Positions 34,723 through 47,593 are shown, counted from the first letter of the stretch. The stretch is 64,000 bases of DNA from Epiperipatus broadwayi (GCA_028023455.1 JAQFVV010007209.1:64001-128000); one strand, 5' to 3'. Notes: generated by a model not told the origin, from the letters alone. Numbers and translations are program-made.

Positions 34723-36357
34723 AGATTAAAAAGACAGAGAAATTTATATAAAATAGATTTCTCCATATATCAGTAAAATAAATTTGTTAGTAAATTAAAT
34801 AATAAAAAATTTTGCATATTAAGTAATAAGTTTTTTAAAGGTAAAATAAAAATTGACATAGGAAACCACAAATTTAATGAATTAAATAGATAAAATATAT
34901 ATGAAAAAAAAAGGGTATTTAATTAGTCATGAATATTTATTTTTTTGATAACATTAAATAAAAATTTAGGTAAAAAAATTAATAAGTACTACTGTAATTA
35001 ACAAAATAATTAAGGCAGTAAACTGATTAAATAAAAAAAATATATAAGCAAAGAATTTATGTGTGAGACAGATTTTGGATTAAAAAAATCTTTTTAAAAC
35101 CAGTGTCAAAAAATAAAAGATATAAAAATTACTTAAATGTTTTATCTTTTTTCTTGTTTAATTTATATTTTCTGGTCTTGTCTTGCTTGCCATTGGCTTC
35201 TTCTTTTAAGCCAGAATTAATCCAGTAGATTGAAGTAAAATGTAAGAAACTGAAGCATACAGATGAAGTATTGATATATTATCCAGAAAAAATAACAACA
35301 ATATTCTTTAAAAATGAAAAATATGGTGTATTTCATAGATATCATTGTGATGGAAGGTTAAATTCCCAGTGTATTGCTTTCTGACTATAACATAATGCCC
35401 TAAGCCAGAGTTAAAAGTAAGCCCATCACTTTTTGAAAGATATTTGCTATTATATCATCTGCTAAGATTAGGCGATAAAAGGAAAATCTATGAGTGTAAA
35501 AAAAAAACCCCAGAGAATAATAATGCATCTCTAATTAATGGAAACTGTTTAAATATTAATCCAACTCTAACAATGGAATATTCCTAAGCATAGGAACCAA
35601 AGGTGAAACAGAAACCAATCAAGAAATCATGGCAATGGGAACTAAATGAACATTTTCAGCTTTATAACTGTATTGACCCAATATCTGCATAAATTGAGTT
35701 AAAACTGCCAAATGAAGGATTCTCACTTTATGGGAATCAAGTCATCACATATCTGAGCTTGAAGTAAGGATCCAAAAGACAAAATAGTATTGTTATTGAA
35801 TAGCAATAAATTGGTAAGACCTTATTGGTTCATTTTTTTATTATTAGACCTAAAATAATTAAAATACAAATGCTCTTGGAAACAACTATATATATATATA
35901 TATATTGTGCCAGTCAGATGATGTATGTTGGTTTAACTCAGTTCGACTACTAGGCGAAAGTACCTCGAGGCCACCCATACACGAGATATTAAATCAAGAA
36001 TACTATGACCTCTGCCCTCTTCACCTATTACCAAGTCTAATTACGAACCAACAACATTATCTGAGACATACTTAAATTATTTGCTCACCTGGCTCAAACT
36101 TAGCCTCAGTGGAGAGACATGGACAAGAATACTTTTAGAACTAAATAGTTAAATGTGCACAAAGTCTATGAAAAATGTGTTTGCATGCCTTGATCATTGG
36201 AAAAGTAAAATAAAGCATTAAAATAAAATTAGAAAACTCAAGCTTTTTTAGTTAAATAATATATTTAATTAATTGACTTTTAAAATGTTAGTAATGTTTT
36301 AATGGCCTCCATTATTTCCCTGAATTAATGAAAAAACTAATTAGACAATAAAAAAAC
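34723..36357. other. Anonymous AT-rich DNA
   Basis: No gene recognised. A less AT-rich patch near 35910-36060, following an (AT)n run, has no long open frame and no convincing tRNA fold. Confidence 0.5.
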
Positions 36358-37223
36358 ATTAAACAATATATAAATAAGCATTTATTTTTATAGCGTCTGC
36401 ATATAATTGTAATTTACATTCATATCGGCCTTTCAAACTAATTGTGCAAACGCTTTGCGAGTGTTAAATAATAAATGAATGCCTTCTGATCAATACAAGA
36501 TATAGAATTTATGCAGGAATAAAAAGAATCCTCTTATTCCTACGACTCAAATATTTATATATGAGCAAATCTGAAGTACTTGCACAGAAGGCGTGATGAT
36601 AGAACGGTCACTTTTAAATTACTATATACAATGTCTGAATGAATGACGCGATGAAATTTTCTAGAATTTACTAAACGTCATTCCAACTGAAACTTAATCA
36701 TATATATAAATAAGCATTTATTTTTATAGCGTCTGCATATAATTGTAATTTACATTCATATCGGCCTTTCAAACCAATTGTGCAAACGCTTTGCAAGTGT
36801 TAAATAATAAATGAATGCCTTCTGATCAATACAAGATATAGAATTTATGCAGGAAAAGGCCGATATGAATGTAAATTACAATTATATGCAGACGCTATAA
36901 AAATAAATGCTTATTTATATATATGATTAAGTTTCAGTTGGAATGACGTTTAGTAAATTCTAGAAAATTTCATCGCGCCATTCATTCAGACATTGTATAT
37001 AGTAATTTAAAAGTGACTGTTCTATCGTCACGCCTTCTGTGCAAGTACTTCAGATTTGCTCATATATAAATATTTGAGTCGTAGGAATAAGAGGATTCTT
37101 TTTATTCCTGCATAAATTCTATATCTTGTATTGATCAGAAGGCATTCATTTATTATTTAACACTCGCAAAGCGTTTGCACAATTGGTTTGAAAGGCCGAT
37201 ATGAATGTAAATTAAACAATATA
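36358..37223. mobile_element. Palindromic insertion with 13-bp target duplication, no visible hammerhead
   Basis: The insert 36371-37210 is flanked by ATTAAACAATATA at 36358-36370 and 37211-37223. It consists of a 336-bp unit (36371-36706), the first ~148 bp of the unit again (36707-36854), then an inverted unit (36855-37210). The inverted unit is shifted by about 43 bp relative to the forward one and reads across the unit junction, so it is circularly permuted exactly as in the element at 8.8-9.9 kb. No canonical CTGANGA...GAAA hammerhead was found on either strand. No protein is encoded. Confidence 0.8.
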
Positions 37224-37616
37224 ATATTTTTGCAGTTTAAGTCTTTTCTTCCCAATTTTAATAAAATTGTCAACTCGAATCTCCTTGATAAAGTACAATA
37301 AAAAAATCTTTCGCAAAGCATATTCTAATTGCTTTGTGCTAAAAACAGTTTAAAATTATTTAAGACGTATATAGCTAAATAAGATATACATAATGAGCTA
37401 ATGGCAGACAAAAGAAGCGTTATCGAGGAGATCAAGTTGGCAAACAAAGGAAACTTACTCATATTGAATTTACAAACATAAATAAAAACTGGAAGGGTAT
37501 TTTAAATGAAAAATTAACCTTTACTTACACCACAATGGAATAAGAAGTATTGATAACATGTTAGCCAAGAGGAATAGCGCAGGAAAAGGGTTAAATAGAA
37601 ATAAATAGATGATCAT

Positions 37617-37618
<2 letters not shown>

Positions 37619-37660
<42 letters not shown>
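37619..37660. repeat. (AT)n microsatellite
   Basis: Uninterrupted AT dinucleotide run of about 20 units. Confidence 0.9.
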
Positions 37661-37664
<4 letters not shown>

Positions 37665-37769
37665 TAAGATTAGGCTAATAGAAATAATTACATTACAAAT
37701 ATAATTAAATAAAACAACTCAGAAATATACTACAATAATGTAATTTAGAAAGGTATGATCAAAAGAGTA

Positions 37770-38450
37770 GAATAGTAAATAGTTCATGAGGAGAGATACA
37801 ATTACCATCCTGGTTCCTTGGTCCTGTTCCTGCGGTGTTTGTGGCTTGATCCTTTCGTTGATAGATATTTGTCTGGACAAGGAAAATGGAAATATGTAGC
37901 ATTCTTTCACAAAAAGTCCCACAGACACGGCGCAGAGTTCAGATTAATATTGGTTGGATTCTATGGCATTTTGATGGTTTTTTAGGACCTCAGCGGCAGG
38001 CAAAGCTATTTGCCTAGGTGACAAACATAATCAAATCCATCAAATTCATAGGACTTCTAACTTGTCGCATGTTGAACTTATACGTGGTTCCAAGGACGAC
38101 CATTGAATAACTTTTTTGGAGCAAATTCTTAACGAGAAGCAAAATCTGAGATTACTGAATGAATTCTCCCAAAGAGAAATTTGAAAAAGCAGCAAGAGAA
38201 ATCTCAATGAATTCTCCAAAGAGGAATCTGACTGAAAGCAAGCAAGAGAAATCTCTAATGGAAAAAGCCAAGTCTTTTGTTCTCTCTCCTATTTATACCT
38301 TTTTTTGTAAGCTACCTTCTATTGTTTTGTGTATGATCTTAGATCTTGATAAGCCCCCCCCCACGCTCCTTTGTTTCAAGGTAACATTTTCTAAAAATAA
38401 CTTTTACTTTTTTATTCTAAATTCCTTTCTTTAAACTTTGAATTTTATTA
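37770..38450 (-). promoter_or_regulatory. Less AT-rich block with a minus-strand TATA box
   Basis: This block is clearly richer in G and C than its surroundings. On the minus strand it contains AGGTATAAATAGGAGAG (TATA near 38290-38297) followed by repeated AGAGATTTCTCTTGCTTGC-type words (38170-38260). The context resembles the LTR promoters at 14596 and could be a degraded solo LTR on the minus strand, or a host promoter. The open frames at 37719-37928 (-) and 38159-38434 (+) have no recognisable domain. Confidence 0.35.
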
Positions 38451-38892
38451 ATTAAAAAAGAAAGAGAAGGCCATCTTTAATTTGCCTTGAATGGACTAAT
38501 TATTTAAAAACATACATTCTTTTAGAAAATGTTGGCAGGCTTATCTCACAATAAAATCATACGCCATATTTTAACAAGATTTTAAAAAGAAAAAATATAT
38601 TCTTATTTCTTTTAATAAAATAAGCATTTTATTTCAGCAGAATTTTGCATTAACTTATATATATATAAGCTTGATGTATATATATATATATGTTTGATTA
38701 AAAGGTTTTACAAGTAATTTTTTTTTAAACAGCAATTTAATCTTGGAACGGAATTTATTTAAAACCAAATATTTAAGTGCAAATACAAATTTAATAAACA
38801 TAATTAATTTTAGCTTTAATGCAAAACCCTGCTGATATTGGGCTAGAAATTTAATTCAGGCCTACAATACTAATTAAGTTTATAGGAGGCTG

Positions 38893-38928
38893 TGAAGCAT
38901 GGATCGGGCTTCCAGATCCATTGCTTCA
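38893..38928. repeat. Short hairpin
   Basis: TGAAGCA-TGGATC pairs with GATCCA-TTGCTTCA around a 9-nt loop. It stands out in AT-rich surroundings. No function is assigned. Confidence 0.5.
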
Positions 38929-39079
38929 ATATATATATATAATGTTTTTTTTTATCAACAAAAGTGCAAATAATGAATTCAAATATGCTATTTCTTTACA
39001 TAAATTACAATAACAAAATAATCACGTAAAACAGTTAATAAAAAGCATTTTCAGCACATGTTTTAGTGCTCTTTTTAAA

Positions 39080-39575
39080 TGTTATAATATATTATACTAT
39101 TAGCGAATTATTACATATAGAACACCATCTGGTATTCCATAATAAAAGTAGAACAACAATAAGAAAACATAAAACATTAGTAAAATAGAATAAAACCTTC
39201 ATATATAGATCCAATATAATTTAAAATAATACCCAAAGAAAATGAAAATATATGAAACATATTACACTAAACATAATTTAAATAATTATATAAATATTTA
39301 CAAAACTTCTATAATTTAGTTAACAATTGCTCAATTAGTAATGAATGCAAAATTATGTAAGACAATATATATAATACATGTATTAATTGTTTTGTATATT
39401 GTTATGTTAAATAGTCAATCATTTTTTTTGAAGTTATATTGGATCTACATATGAAGGTTTTATTCTCTTTTACCGTTTTATTTTTGTTATTATTGTTGTT
39501 TTACTTGTATTATGGAACACTAGATGGTGTAGTATATGTAATAATAGTTAACATAATAGATTATAATATTTGAAA
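39080..39575. mobile_element. Foldback element, about 0.5 kb
   Basis: About 39080-39225 is inverted at about 39433-39575. The shared words include CACCATCTGGTATTCCATAATA and AATAAAACCTTCATAT-TAGATCC. The divergence suggests an old copy. There is no coding capacity and no hammerhead core. Confidence 0.65.
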
Positions 39576-39599
39576 AGGGGACTAAAATATGTGCTTAAA

Positions 39600-39960
39600 A
39601 AGACTTTTTATGTATGATTAATATATATTTATATTAGCCGTTTTATATGATTTTTGTTATTGGTGTAATGCTTTTTTAATATTTCTATAATTAATATTTT
39701 TAACTTATATATTTCATGTATGCATATCCATTAATATTTTCATAAGAATATTTTGTAATTAATATTTCTATCTTATATGTTTCATGAGTGCACATCAATT
39801 ATTTTTTTAGTATACTCTTATAATTAATATTTTTTTATATATTTCATGAGTGCAAATCAATTGATATTTTCTTATATTTTTTACTATAATGTATTTTTTA
39901 TTTTATTTTATTATTATTAATGTTCTTATTGGTATGTTATTGATTAATATTTTTTATTAT
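39600..39960. repeat. Degenerate tandem repeat, about 75 bp
   Basis: Three to four imperfect units of the type TAATTAATATTTTT...TATATTTCATGAGTGCA.ATCAATT lie between about 39680 and 39870. Confidence 0.5.
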
Positions 39961-42900
39961 TTTATTGTGGATGAATTTTTGCAGTTTATAAAAACCAGTA
40001 AATATTCAAAACTAATTCATTAAAAGTAGTCACCATGAAGTTTTCACATCAGTCTATATAATTGAAGTACATAGGTAGCAATAAGTTTCTTATTAAATTA
40101 TTATTTTGAATAAAATAAATGATTGTTCATGTTTGGTGTATGGAAATATAGTAATTACCCAGAAATTCATTATCATGTTCAGGCTGATCTAGTTTTGCAT
40201 TAATGGAGTGGTTTAATATCAAAGAAGTTAGGAAGGGACCAGACCTATAGATGTTTCAAATATGGCAACCTAATCTGAAATATTACAGATATATTACAAA
40301 TAAATAATATTTGTAATGACAAAGAATAGCCCCTCTCTATACTTGAACCTGTTTTATGAGAATGGTGGTTAGGAAATAAACCTGAATACTCAGTCTAACC
40401 ATCATAGTTAGTTAGGGCATTCAATCTAAGCATATTCAATAATTGTTCATAATAACCATTCCATTCCCATTAGCTAATTTATACAGATATACATTCATAT
40501 AGATATACAAAGAGGATAATCCATTCCCATTAGGAATATATAATATAATATTTTATAATAAACATTTTTATTTACTATGTGCTAGAAAGCCATCAAATAT
40601 TTGTTTCTTTGATTACAATTGGGATTTGTGCATTTAGCTTCAAATTAATTGATTCAGTCACTACTGAATTAATTAAATTCTAGATACCCCAAGCTTTTAT
40701 TTCAAGTTAAATATAAAAACTCAATTATGATTGAAGAAAATAATTATTTTTTTGCTTTTTAGTGCACAGTATATAAAATTATTTATTATAAAATATTTTT
40801 TACATAAATTATATTTTGTGATGCTTTCTTGAGCCCATTTTTTATGTTGTTTAATCATCTATATTTAACTGTTCATTGACTTTGACAATATTTTTTAATA
40901 CTACCCACACTCTTTATAAGCTGATTATATTTTGTTCCAAGATATAATCCTATTTACTCATAACTAATGATATGTCTCAATATTTTTTAACTTAATGTTT
41001 TAAGGATTACATATGAACAGAAATTTGTGTACAAACATATGAATGTAATTTAAATATATAAAGTAAGTATCAATTTTTTTATTATCATGATTAAATAATA
41101 ATGAAATTAAAACATTGACTTACATCTTTTAAAATAATCTGATATTAATACTGAAAATATTTAATCTTTCACCTCTTTACTTTTACATTGTCTTAAGGTA
41201 AGATATACTTCAAACAAATGATATTTCTTAATTCTTTTAGAATTGTAAAATAAAATAAAAAAACCAATTTATATTTTAATTTTTTTGAAAAATTAAAATT
41301 TATATGTAAAGAGTTAATTCCCCCTTTTTAAATTTTTAACAAATGCATCTTTTAGAGCATGAATTAGATAAATGTATAACCAAGATAGTGAACTATATCA
41401 TTTTGATATATATAAACAAAGCAACTAAATCTTAATACGTTAGCATAATAATTCATAAATTCTAAACTCAGAAAACTAGTTAGACAACTGGTAAATAAAA
41501 CTTACTTTCTCATATCAATACTATTTTACCAATTAGATAAAAGATAAAAACAACCACGTTTTATATATAAATTAATAATTCAATTATCAATATTTAAAAG
41601 AGGAGAGACTTTTTAAAAAAATAGGCATTATTTTCAAGCTTATTAAAATTATTTACAGAATTTGATTTGTGATTTATTGTTATGTTAATATATTTTGTCT
41701 TAAAATTATTTGAATTTAATCTTGATTATTATTTGAAATTGTAATCTAGCTTATTAATAGCTTACACAAATCACTGTTAATTTAACATTTCACATTTTTC
41801 AAATGCCAATAAGTGATTTTTTTCATCATATATAATAATGTGGTTAGATAAAAATGGCAATTTGGCTATCTTTAGTTTAGCTGGTAAATTAACATTGATA
41901 TAAAAAAGTAGAAACTATTTATATGTCTGTTAAAATGCTCTCTGAATATAACTTGGGAACTCTGTTATGGGAGTGTATTCTAACTTAGTTGCCCTGAGTA
42001 TAAGATTATACATGCATATATTATGAATGATGTACTCGATAAGTGTTATTTATTTAAGGACTTATTAAAATTCTTTGAATATATATAATTTAAAGCATAT
42101 ATCTAATTTGTAATTACCAAAAGACATGCATATTAACGTGTTAAACAGAATAATTGTATTCTGAAATATTAATAGTTGAGGAAACCTTTCTTGCAGTGCA
42201 CCAGATTTATGAGAATCAATTATCACAATGGGAAAAAATATTATTCAATGATCAAAATTTTAGAGTTATGATCAGTTGCATATTACTATAGTTTTCATTC
42301 AAAATATTACTAGAATTAGTTAATATATCAAGTTTCCTTTTTTTTCTTCTATCAATTGTTTCATTAAAAGCAATGTCAAATTTTGAGGATAAAAAACAAT
42401 GCTTAAAATCGTTCTCACGTTAAAAGAAAACAAAGTTAAGTTTAGATTTACATTTAGATTTTTTTGTTGGCTCATATGCTACTAAGATTCATGGACAAAT
42501 TATGCTTAGTTTTGTCATGGTAAATGCTTGTTTAATCAGATCTTGCATATATAGAAAAAGGCACATTTGTATGCTTATTGGTTTGCTTTATTTTATTATT
42601 TATCATCTGTGTAAGTACAATCTTCTGAAAAAGCTTTTTTTAATACTAAATAAAATTTAGAAACACAATGTAACAAAATTCATTCTTTATTAATTTTAAG
42701 CTCATTATACCTATTTTGGCTTTCTATTTTTATTTAAAAGAAAGACTTTAAAGTCATAAAAAGCGTTAATTATGACCAATGTTTACTAAATAATTAATAC
42801 AACTCTAAACATTCTGCTCTCTATCTGCCTCAAATTTTTGTAAATAAAACTTACTCTATAAAATCACTCAAATCTGGAAGCATATAGTTTTTAAAAAGGC

Positions 42901-43555
42901 ATAATAAAGAATGTATTAATCTTCTAACATTCAAAAACTTTACGATCATTTTGTAATCAAATTGATTAAAATTTCTGAAAAAGCTATACATTTAAATATT
43001 TTAAACATTGCTTATTTTCATACTCAGTCGTCTATTATAAATCTAAATTCAGATTCAAACATTTAAACATATTTTATACTAATATTTCTGAACCATATAC
43101 AAATATAACATCAACATATCTTTAATGTATAAAATAAGAATTATTGTCTAACATGTTTATATATCATCTTGAATCTCTAATTCGAACAAACTGCAAATAA
43201 CAACACTCAATACTAAACCGATTGGTCAGATTTTTTTCAGTTAAAAACATTGATTTGAATGAATACTTGCCATAATATGCTGTTCACTTTATTTCCGATA
43301 TCAATAATACATTTTAATTTATATTTATTTAGTCCATATTTTAACAGTAACTTTTAATGATGTTTATAAATTGTAAACATCTAACAATCTACATACTTTG
43401 TATACATCAAATGAGGCTATAATATAATTATAAATTGCTTTAATAGAATAATACTTTATCAATTCCCCCCCCCCCCACAATAACATCAACAAGTGTATTT
43501 TAATAATCAGTAGATACTAGATAATAGAACCATGTAATATCTGTTTATTGCTTTC
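39961..43555. other. Anonymous AT-rich DNA
   Basis: Nothing coding or repeated could be supported. A run of 13 or 14 C lies at about 43465-43478. Confidence 0.5.
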
Positions 43556-43615
43556 CCATACAATATCTTCAGACTAGCTTCCAGCTTATGACTTTTATAA
43601 GTAAGGACTCTTGGA
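43556..43615 (-). repeat. Degenerate copy of the 49.7-kb hammerhead-like unit
   Basis: The minus strand reads CTTACTTATAAAAGTCATAAGCTGGAA then CTAGTCTGAAGATATTG, homologous to the unit at 49.75-49.95 kb. The core CTGATGA has decayed to CTTATAA. Only one arm is visible. Confidence 0.55.
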
Positions 43616-43659
43616 CAAAAGAATAGTGAACCTGCAAATTTGTACCAAATGTATTTCTT

Positions 43660-45796
43660 CTTTAGGACCCATTTTCTACCATTTTCTTAAGCATAAAGAT
43701 ATTAGTCCAAACTGAAAAACACAAATGATTTCAATGTAAACCAATTTGCTTATATAGTCCTATATATCTGAGACCACTTCACCATTTATATATTTTGGTA
43801 TCCTTGTTTTTTTTAATAACCATAGCCATTTTAACTTTTGATTAGAATTGATATTAAATCATATATCACATGATTATATTTTCTTTATTCTTACACAAAC
43901 TAAAAAGTGATCATGTGACATTTTAATGGTTTAATTTAATATTTTACAAAATGTACTTCAAAAGGTTTATTAAAATCCAATATATTTTATAATTTAACTA
44001 CCAATTGAAACTTTAGGATAATAATACCTCAATAATTAATCATCAATCTAAAAGATGCATACACTTCATATAATTTTGTTAGATTAGCTTGTTGACATAT
44101 GTTAGATAGTGTATTTGTAAATACAAACATTTTAAATCTATTTTCAACATAATTCAATTTTGTCATGAGAGAAATTCTAAGCATGATTATTGTTTTCAGA
44201 GAATCAGTATTGTATATAATGAATCAAATGATAGGTTAGAAAAATTAAGAAAGATTGGTACAATGCTAATTCTCATATTTTTAATCAAAGATTTGAGAAT
44301 ATGCCATAGAGCATGCTCTAAAATATTGGTAAATAATGTTTTTTTTTTTCATTTTGGAAGTTGATTGCTGTCAATGTGATGTATTACAATGAAAGCATGC
44401 TATGAACATTTTATAGTATAATTACTATAATTAATTTATTGATGTATATGCATTTTGTTTTATATATATATATTAAATATTTTTTAGGTTTATTATGATA
44501 TATATTAATAAAAATTAAGGGTTTGATGAATATGTATTATATATATATATATATATTAAATATGTTTAAGGTTTATTGTGATATATAATAGTGAAAATTA
44601 AAGGATTATATTTATATAAACAACCAGAGATGACTTTACCTTTGATGTTGCTAGGCAACTATCAATTACCAAATTGACAATCATGAAGCTAAATAAGCTT
44701 CTCAAGTAACCTATAATAGCTCTTTTGTTTAGTTTAATTAAAAAGAAAAGAGATTCTTTCACTTCTAGTTCAGATAATTACCATTTAAACTTAGACAGCT
44801 ATTTTTATAGGCATAAGGATTTTAGAAGACACATCTTTTCTTGATCTTACATCTTCCCCAGAGTTATATATGTTAAATATTTTTATTAATTTAATGAATT
44901 TTATTCAAACAACCAGAGATAACTGTTTTTTCCAACAGAGTATATAATTTATGGTCTTAACTACGAAACTAAATTCCATTAATAACATTTCAGCATATCT
45001 TTTACACACTAGATTGATCAGATGGTGTGAAATTATCATTTATAAAGATGTATATAACTGTAAAGTAAATTTTTAAACAAGTGTGAAACTCACTACAATC
45101 TGCATATGATTAGAGGGGTATTGTAATGTGTTCATTAGTCAAGACTAAAAATTACATATAATATTGGAAAAAGCTGTATTTATTATATTATAAATATTTG
45201 ACTTAAAATTATTCACTTGCATGGGTTACAAAATGAATAAGAATTGGATTTTTCCATGTAAGCTAGAATTAGACTGCATACAAAGAACACTTCATTTGTG
45301 TCTGGGATGTAATAAGTTTTGACCCTTTTTGAAAACTTATTAGATGTATTAAACTTTATATATATCAGAGAAAAGTGATGTAAATGATTATTTGTATTAG
45401 CTAAGCAATCTACAAATGAAAGGGTACTGAAATGTTTATTAATAACATTGAGTTCATTAATCAATAAAAAACCCAACAAAAGATTTATTATATGTTAATG
45501 GGAAAAAACATGTTTAGTCTCAGGAGGTTTATTAATCAGTACTAATTGATAGTTTCCTGACAACATCAAAAGGCAGAACGTTATGATTATTTTCATGGAT
45601 ATGACCTTATTTCTATTCTTTATTAAAATAATCCTTAAAAATATTTAATTCAATATATATATAATAAATTAAATCTTTACCATTAATATATGAATATAAA
45701 AGTCTATAACAAAGTGTTTAATTTAATATTTATTTGTTGTAAACTTTTATTGATAACCATAAAGTAATATGCTAATGAATTGAAACTCTACTATAA
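43660..45796. other. Anonymous AT-rich DNA with a local tandem duplication
   Basis: About 44452-44605 contains two imperfect copies of a ~90-bp AT-rich unit (TATTAAATAT...AGGTTTATT.TGATATAT). The minus-strand open frame at 45213-45479 shows no recognisable domain. Confidence 0.45.
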
Positions 45797-45935
45797 TGAA
45801 TAATATTTCTGTAGTGTAATTTTCACTACCCCATTCTCATTCAAGATAGAGATTGGTTTTTATCCACTTAACCCACTGTAAAAGAATGTAATTATAAACA
45901 TATGACTAAAGACATGTGAATAAGATATATGATAC

Positions 45936-45977
45936 CCAAGATGTCCATTTCATGCTGAAACAGCACTCAGCAGTTGG
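45936..45977 (-). ncRNA. Degenerate hammerhead, left outer arm
   Basis: Minus strand: CCAA, CTGCTGA, stem-loop GTGCTGTTTCAGCAT, GAAA, TGGACAT, C, TTGG. Stems I, II and III still pair; the core A6 is replaced by C, so cleavage should be lost. Confidence 0.55.
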
Positions 45978-46476
45978 CTCAGACCACAATCTTCTACAAG
46001 TATCTTTAACTTTATTCATTATATAAATAGTAAATTGCAACAGTTTAATTGATAAGTATCAAATGTGATACCCTCACAGCTTTAACACAAATCATTTAGT
46101 AAAAGTATATTAATAATTTGGGGCAGCATGTTTAACTCATATCAATTAAACTGTAGTAATTTACTATTTATATATTGTTAAATCACTAAACATCACATGA
46201 TCACCATCTCATGCTAGCACATAACTGTTATTAAACAGTCAAAAACTCTCCATATAGTTGTGCTACCTTGTGCTAACCAGAGTCACCCAAATGTATGGGT
46301 GCTGAATTGAGTTCAAGTCCATATGACCATATAAGATATTGAGCTTAGATTGAAAATATTATGGTGTTTTCAAATTTCATTCTCATAGTTTTGTAGTTAC
46401 GTAGAAATATAAGGTGGCTGCTAGAGGGTTGCATTAGATCCTAAGATCTAGGTGCAGTGCTCTCAGATCCAAGGCT

Positions 46477-46516
46477 CCTCAATGACAAAGGCCACAAGCC
46501 AGAAACTAATCTGGTG
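46477..46516 (+). ncRNA. Degenerate hammerhead, inner unit
   Basis: Homologous to the motif at 49923: CCTCA, ATGACAA in place of the core, AGGCCACAAGCCA, GAAA, CTAAT, C, TGG. The core is destroyed; stem II (GGC/GCC) is intact. Confidence 0.45.
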
Positions 46517-46677
46517 ATATTGGATGAGTATGCACTAGATAGGAATTTTATGCACAAGCCTTCTAGCATCCATTGATTACTCTGGTTAGCACAAGGTGGC
46601 ACTACTATATGGAGAGTTTTTTGCATATTTATATATTGCACAATGATAAAGATATGTGTAAGAGATTGTGGTCTGAT

Positions 46678-46718
46678 CCAACTATGAGTGCTAGTTCAGT
46701 ATGAAATGTGCATCTTGG
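46678..46718 (+). ncRNA. Degenerate hammerhead, right outer arm
   Basis: CCAA (46678-46681), core reduced to CTATGA by a 2-nt loss, stem-loop, GAAA (46703-46706), TGTGCAT, C (46714), TTGG. It is the inverted partner of 45936-45977. Helix III ATG/CAT with a 2-nt loop has the same form as in the intact ribozymes. Confidence 0.5.
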
Positions 46719-47133
46719 GGATCATAGATTTCTTCATATGTCTTTAGTCACATGTTTATAATTGCATCCCTTCACAAGATATTAAAAGTAGATTCAAACC
46801 AGTCCCTACTTTGTGTGAGATTGATGTAGTGAAAATTACATTACAAAAATATTACTCATCATTGGATAATTTCTAGCCTAATGATTAACTAATAAAAAAT
46901 ATTAATGAAACTATACTATGTTTACTAAAATAAATATTAAATTGCATTCCTTTTATATTGTATTATATATATATATATATATAATTAATAAAACAAAACA
47001 CAAAATGGGTAACTTGCTTTTAAGCTTGTATTAAAATATTCACTAGAGGGAGTTTACCAACAGCTCCTATCAAGCTTTAATTTATAAGAGCCAAAAAAAA
47101 AAAGAATTCAAAATCTCTATTGGAATGTCCTCA

Positions 47134-47180
47134 TCCCCAGACCAATTGGTTTCAAGCTTATGGCTCATCTCAATAAGGAG
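47134..47180 (-). ncRNA. Hammerhead-like motif with altered core, left
   Basis: Minus strand: TCCTTA, TTGAGATGA, GCCATAAGCTT, GAAA, CCAATTGGT, C, TGGGGA. Stem I pairs over 6 positions with wobbles and helix III is a 4-5-bp palindrome. The core carries C3 to U and a 2-nt insertion, so it is not canonical. Confidence 0.4.
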
Positions 47181-47547
47181 CTAAGATTCCAGACACTAGA
47201 TCCAAAATAATAGTACTTATAAATTAAAACTTGATAGGAGCTATTGGTAAGCTCCCTCTAGTGAACATTTTAATATAAGCTTAAAAGCAAGTTATACATT
47301 TTGTGTCTTACTTTATTAATTATTATAAGTGTACCCTTGAAGGCTTTTGCAATGTTATATTGCTGAGTCTATTAATATATGGTGAAAAAGAACTGAGTTC
47401 AGACCCATATAGCTACCTGGTTTGTAAGGCTGGATTTGAAGACATCTACATGTCTGAAAAATTCAGGGTTTTAAAATTGATAGTAATGTATTATATAAGT
47501 GTGGACTTTTGAGTTGGTATTTTGAATCTAGTGTCTGGAGTCATAGC

Positions 47548-47593
47548 TCCTCATTGAGGTGAGCTATAAGCTTGAAACCAATTGGTCTGGGGA
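47548..47593 (+). ncRNA. Hammerhead-like motif with altered core, right
   Basis: Inverted partner of 47134-47180: TCCTCA, TTGAGGTGA, GCTATAAGCTT, GAAA (47574-47577), CCAATTGGT, C (47587), TGGGGA. The same core change is present in both copies, so the founding unit probably already had it. Confidence 0.4.

Larger units (their letters stand above)
45797..46862. mobile_element. Composite foldback with two degenerate hammerhead families
   Basis: The outer arms (about 45797-46005 and 46665-46862) are inverted copies and are related to the unit at 8.8-9.9 kb: CCAACT...GTGCT...CAG.ATGAAATG..CATCTTGG. An inner pair (about 46212-46300 and 46568-46640) is also inverted. The inner right part (46477-46570) belongs to the unit family at 49.7 kb. 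The element thus combines two families, by nested insertion or recombination. There is no protein coding. Confidence 0.65.

Noticed and set aside
36580-36700. Hammerhead in the 36.4-kb foldback (CTGAATGA...GAAA)
   Set aside because: The core has an extra base and no stem I partner could be found.
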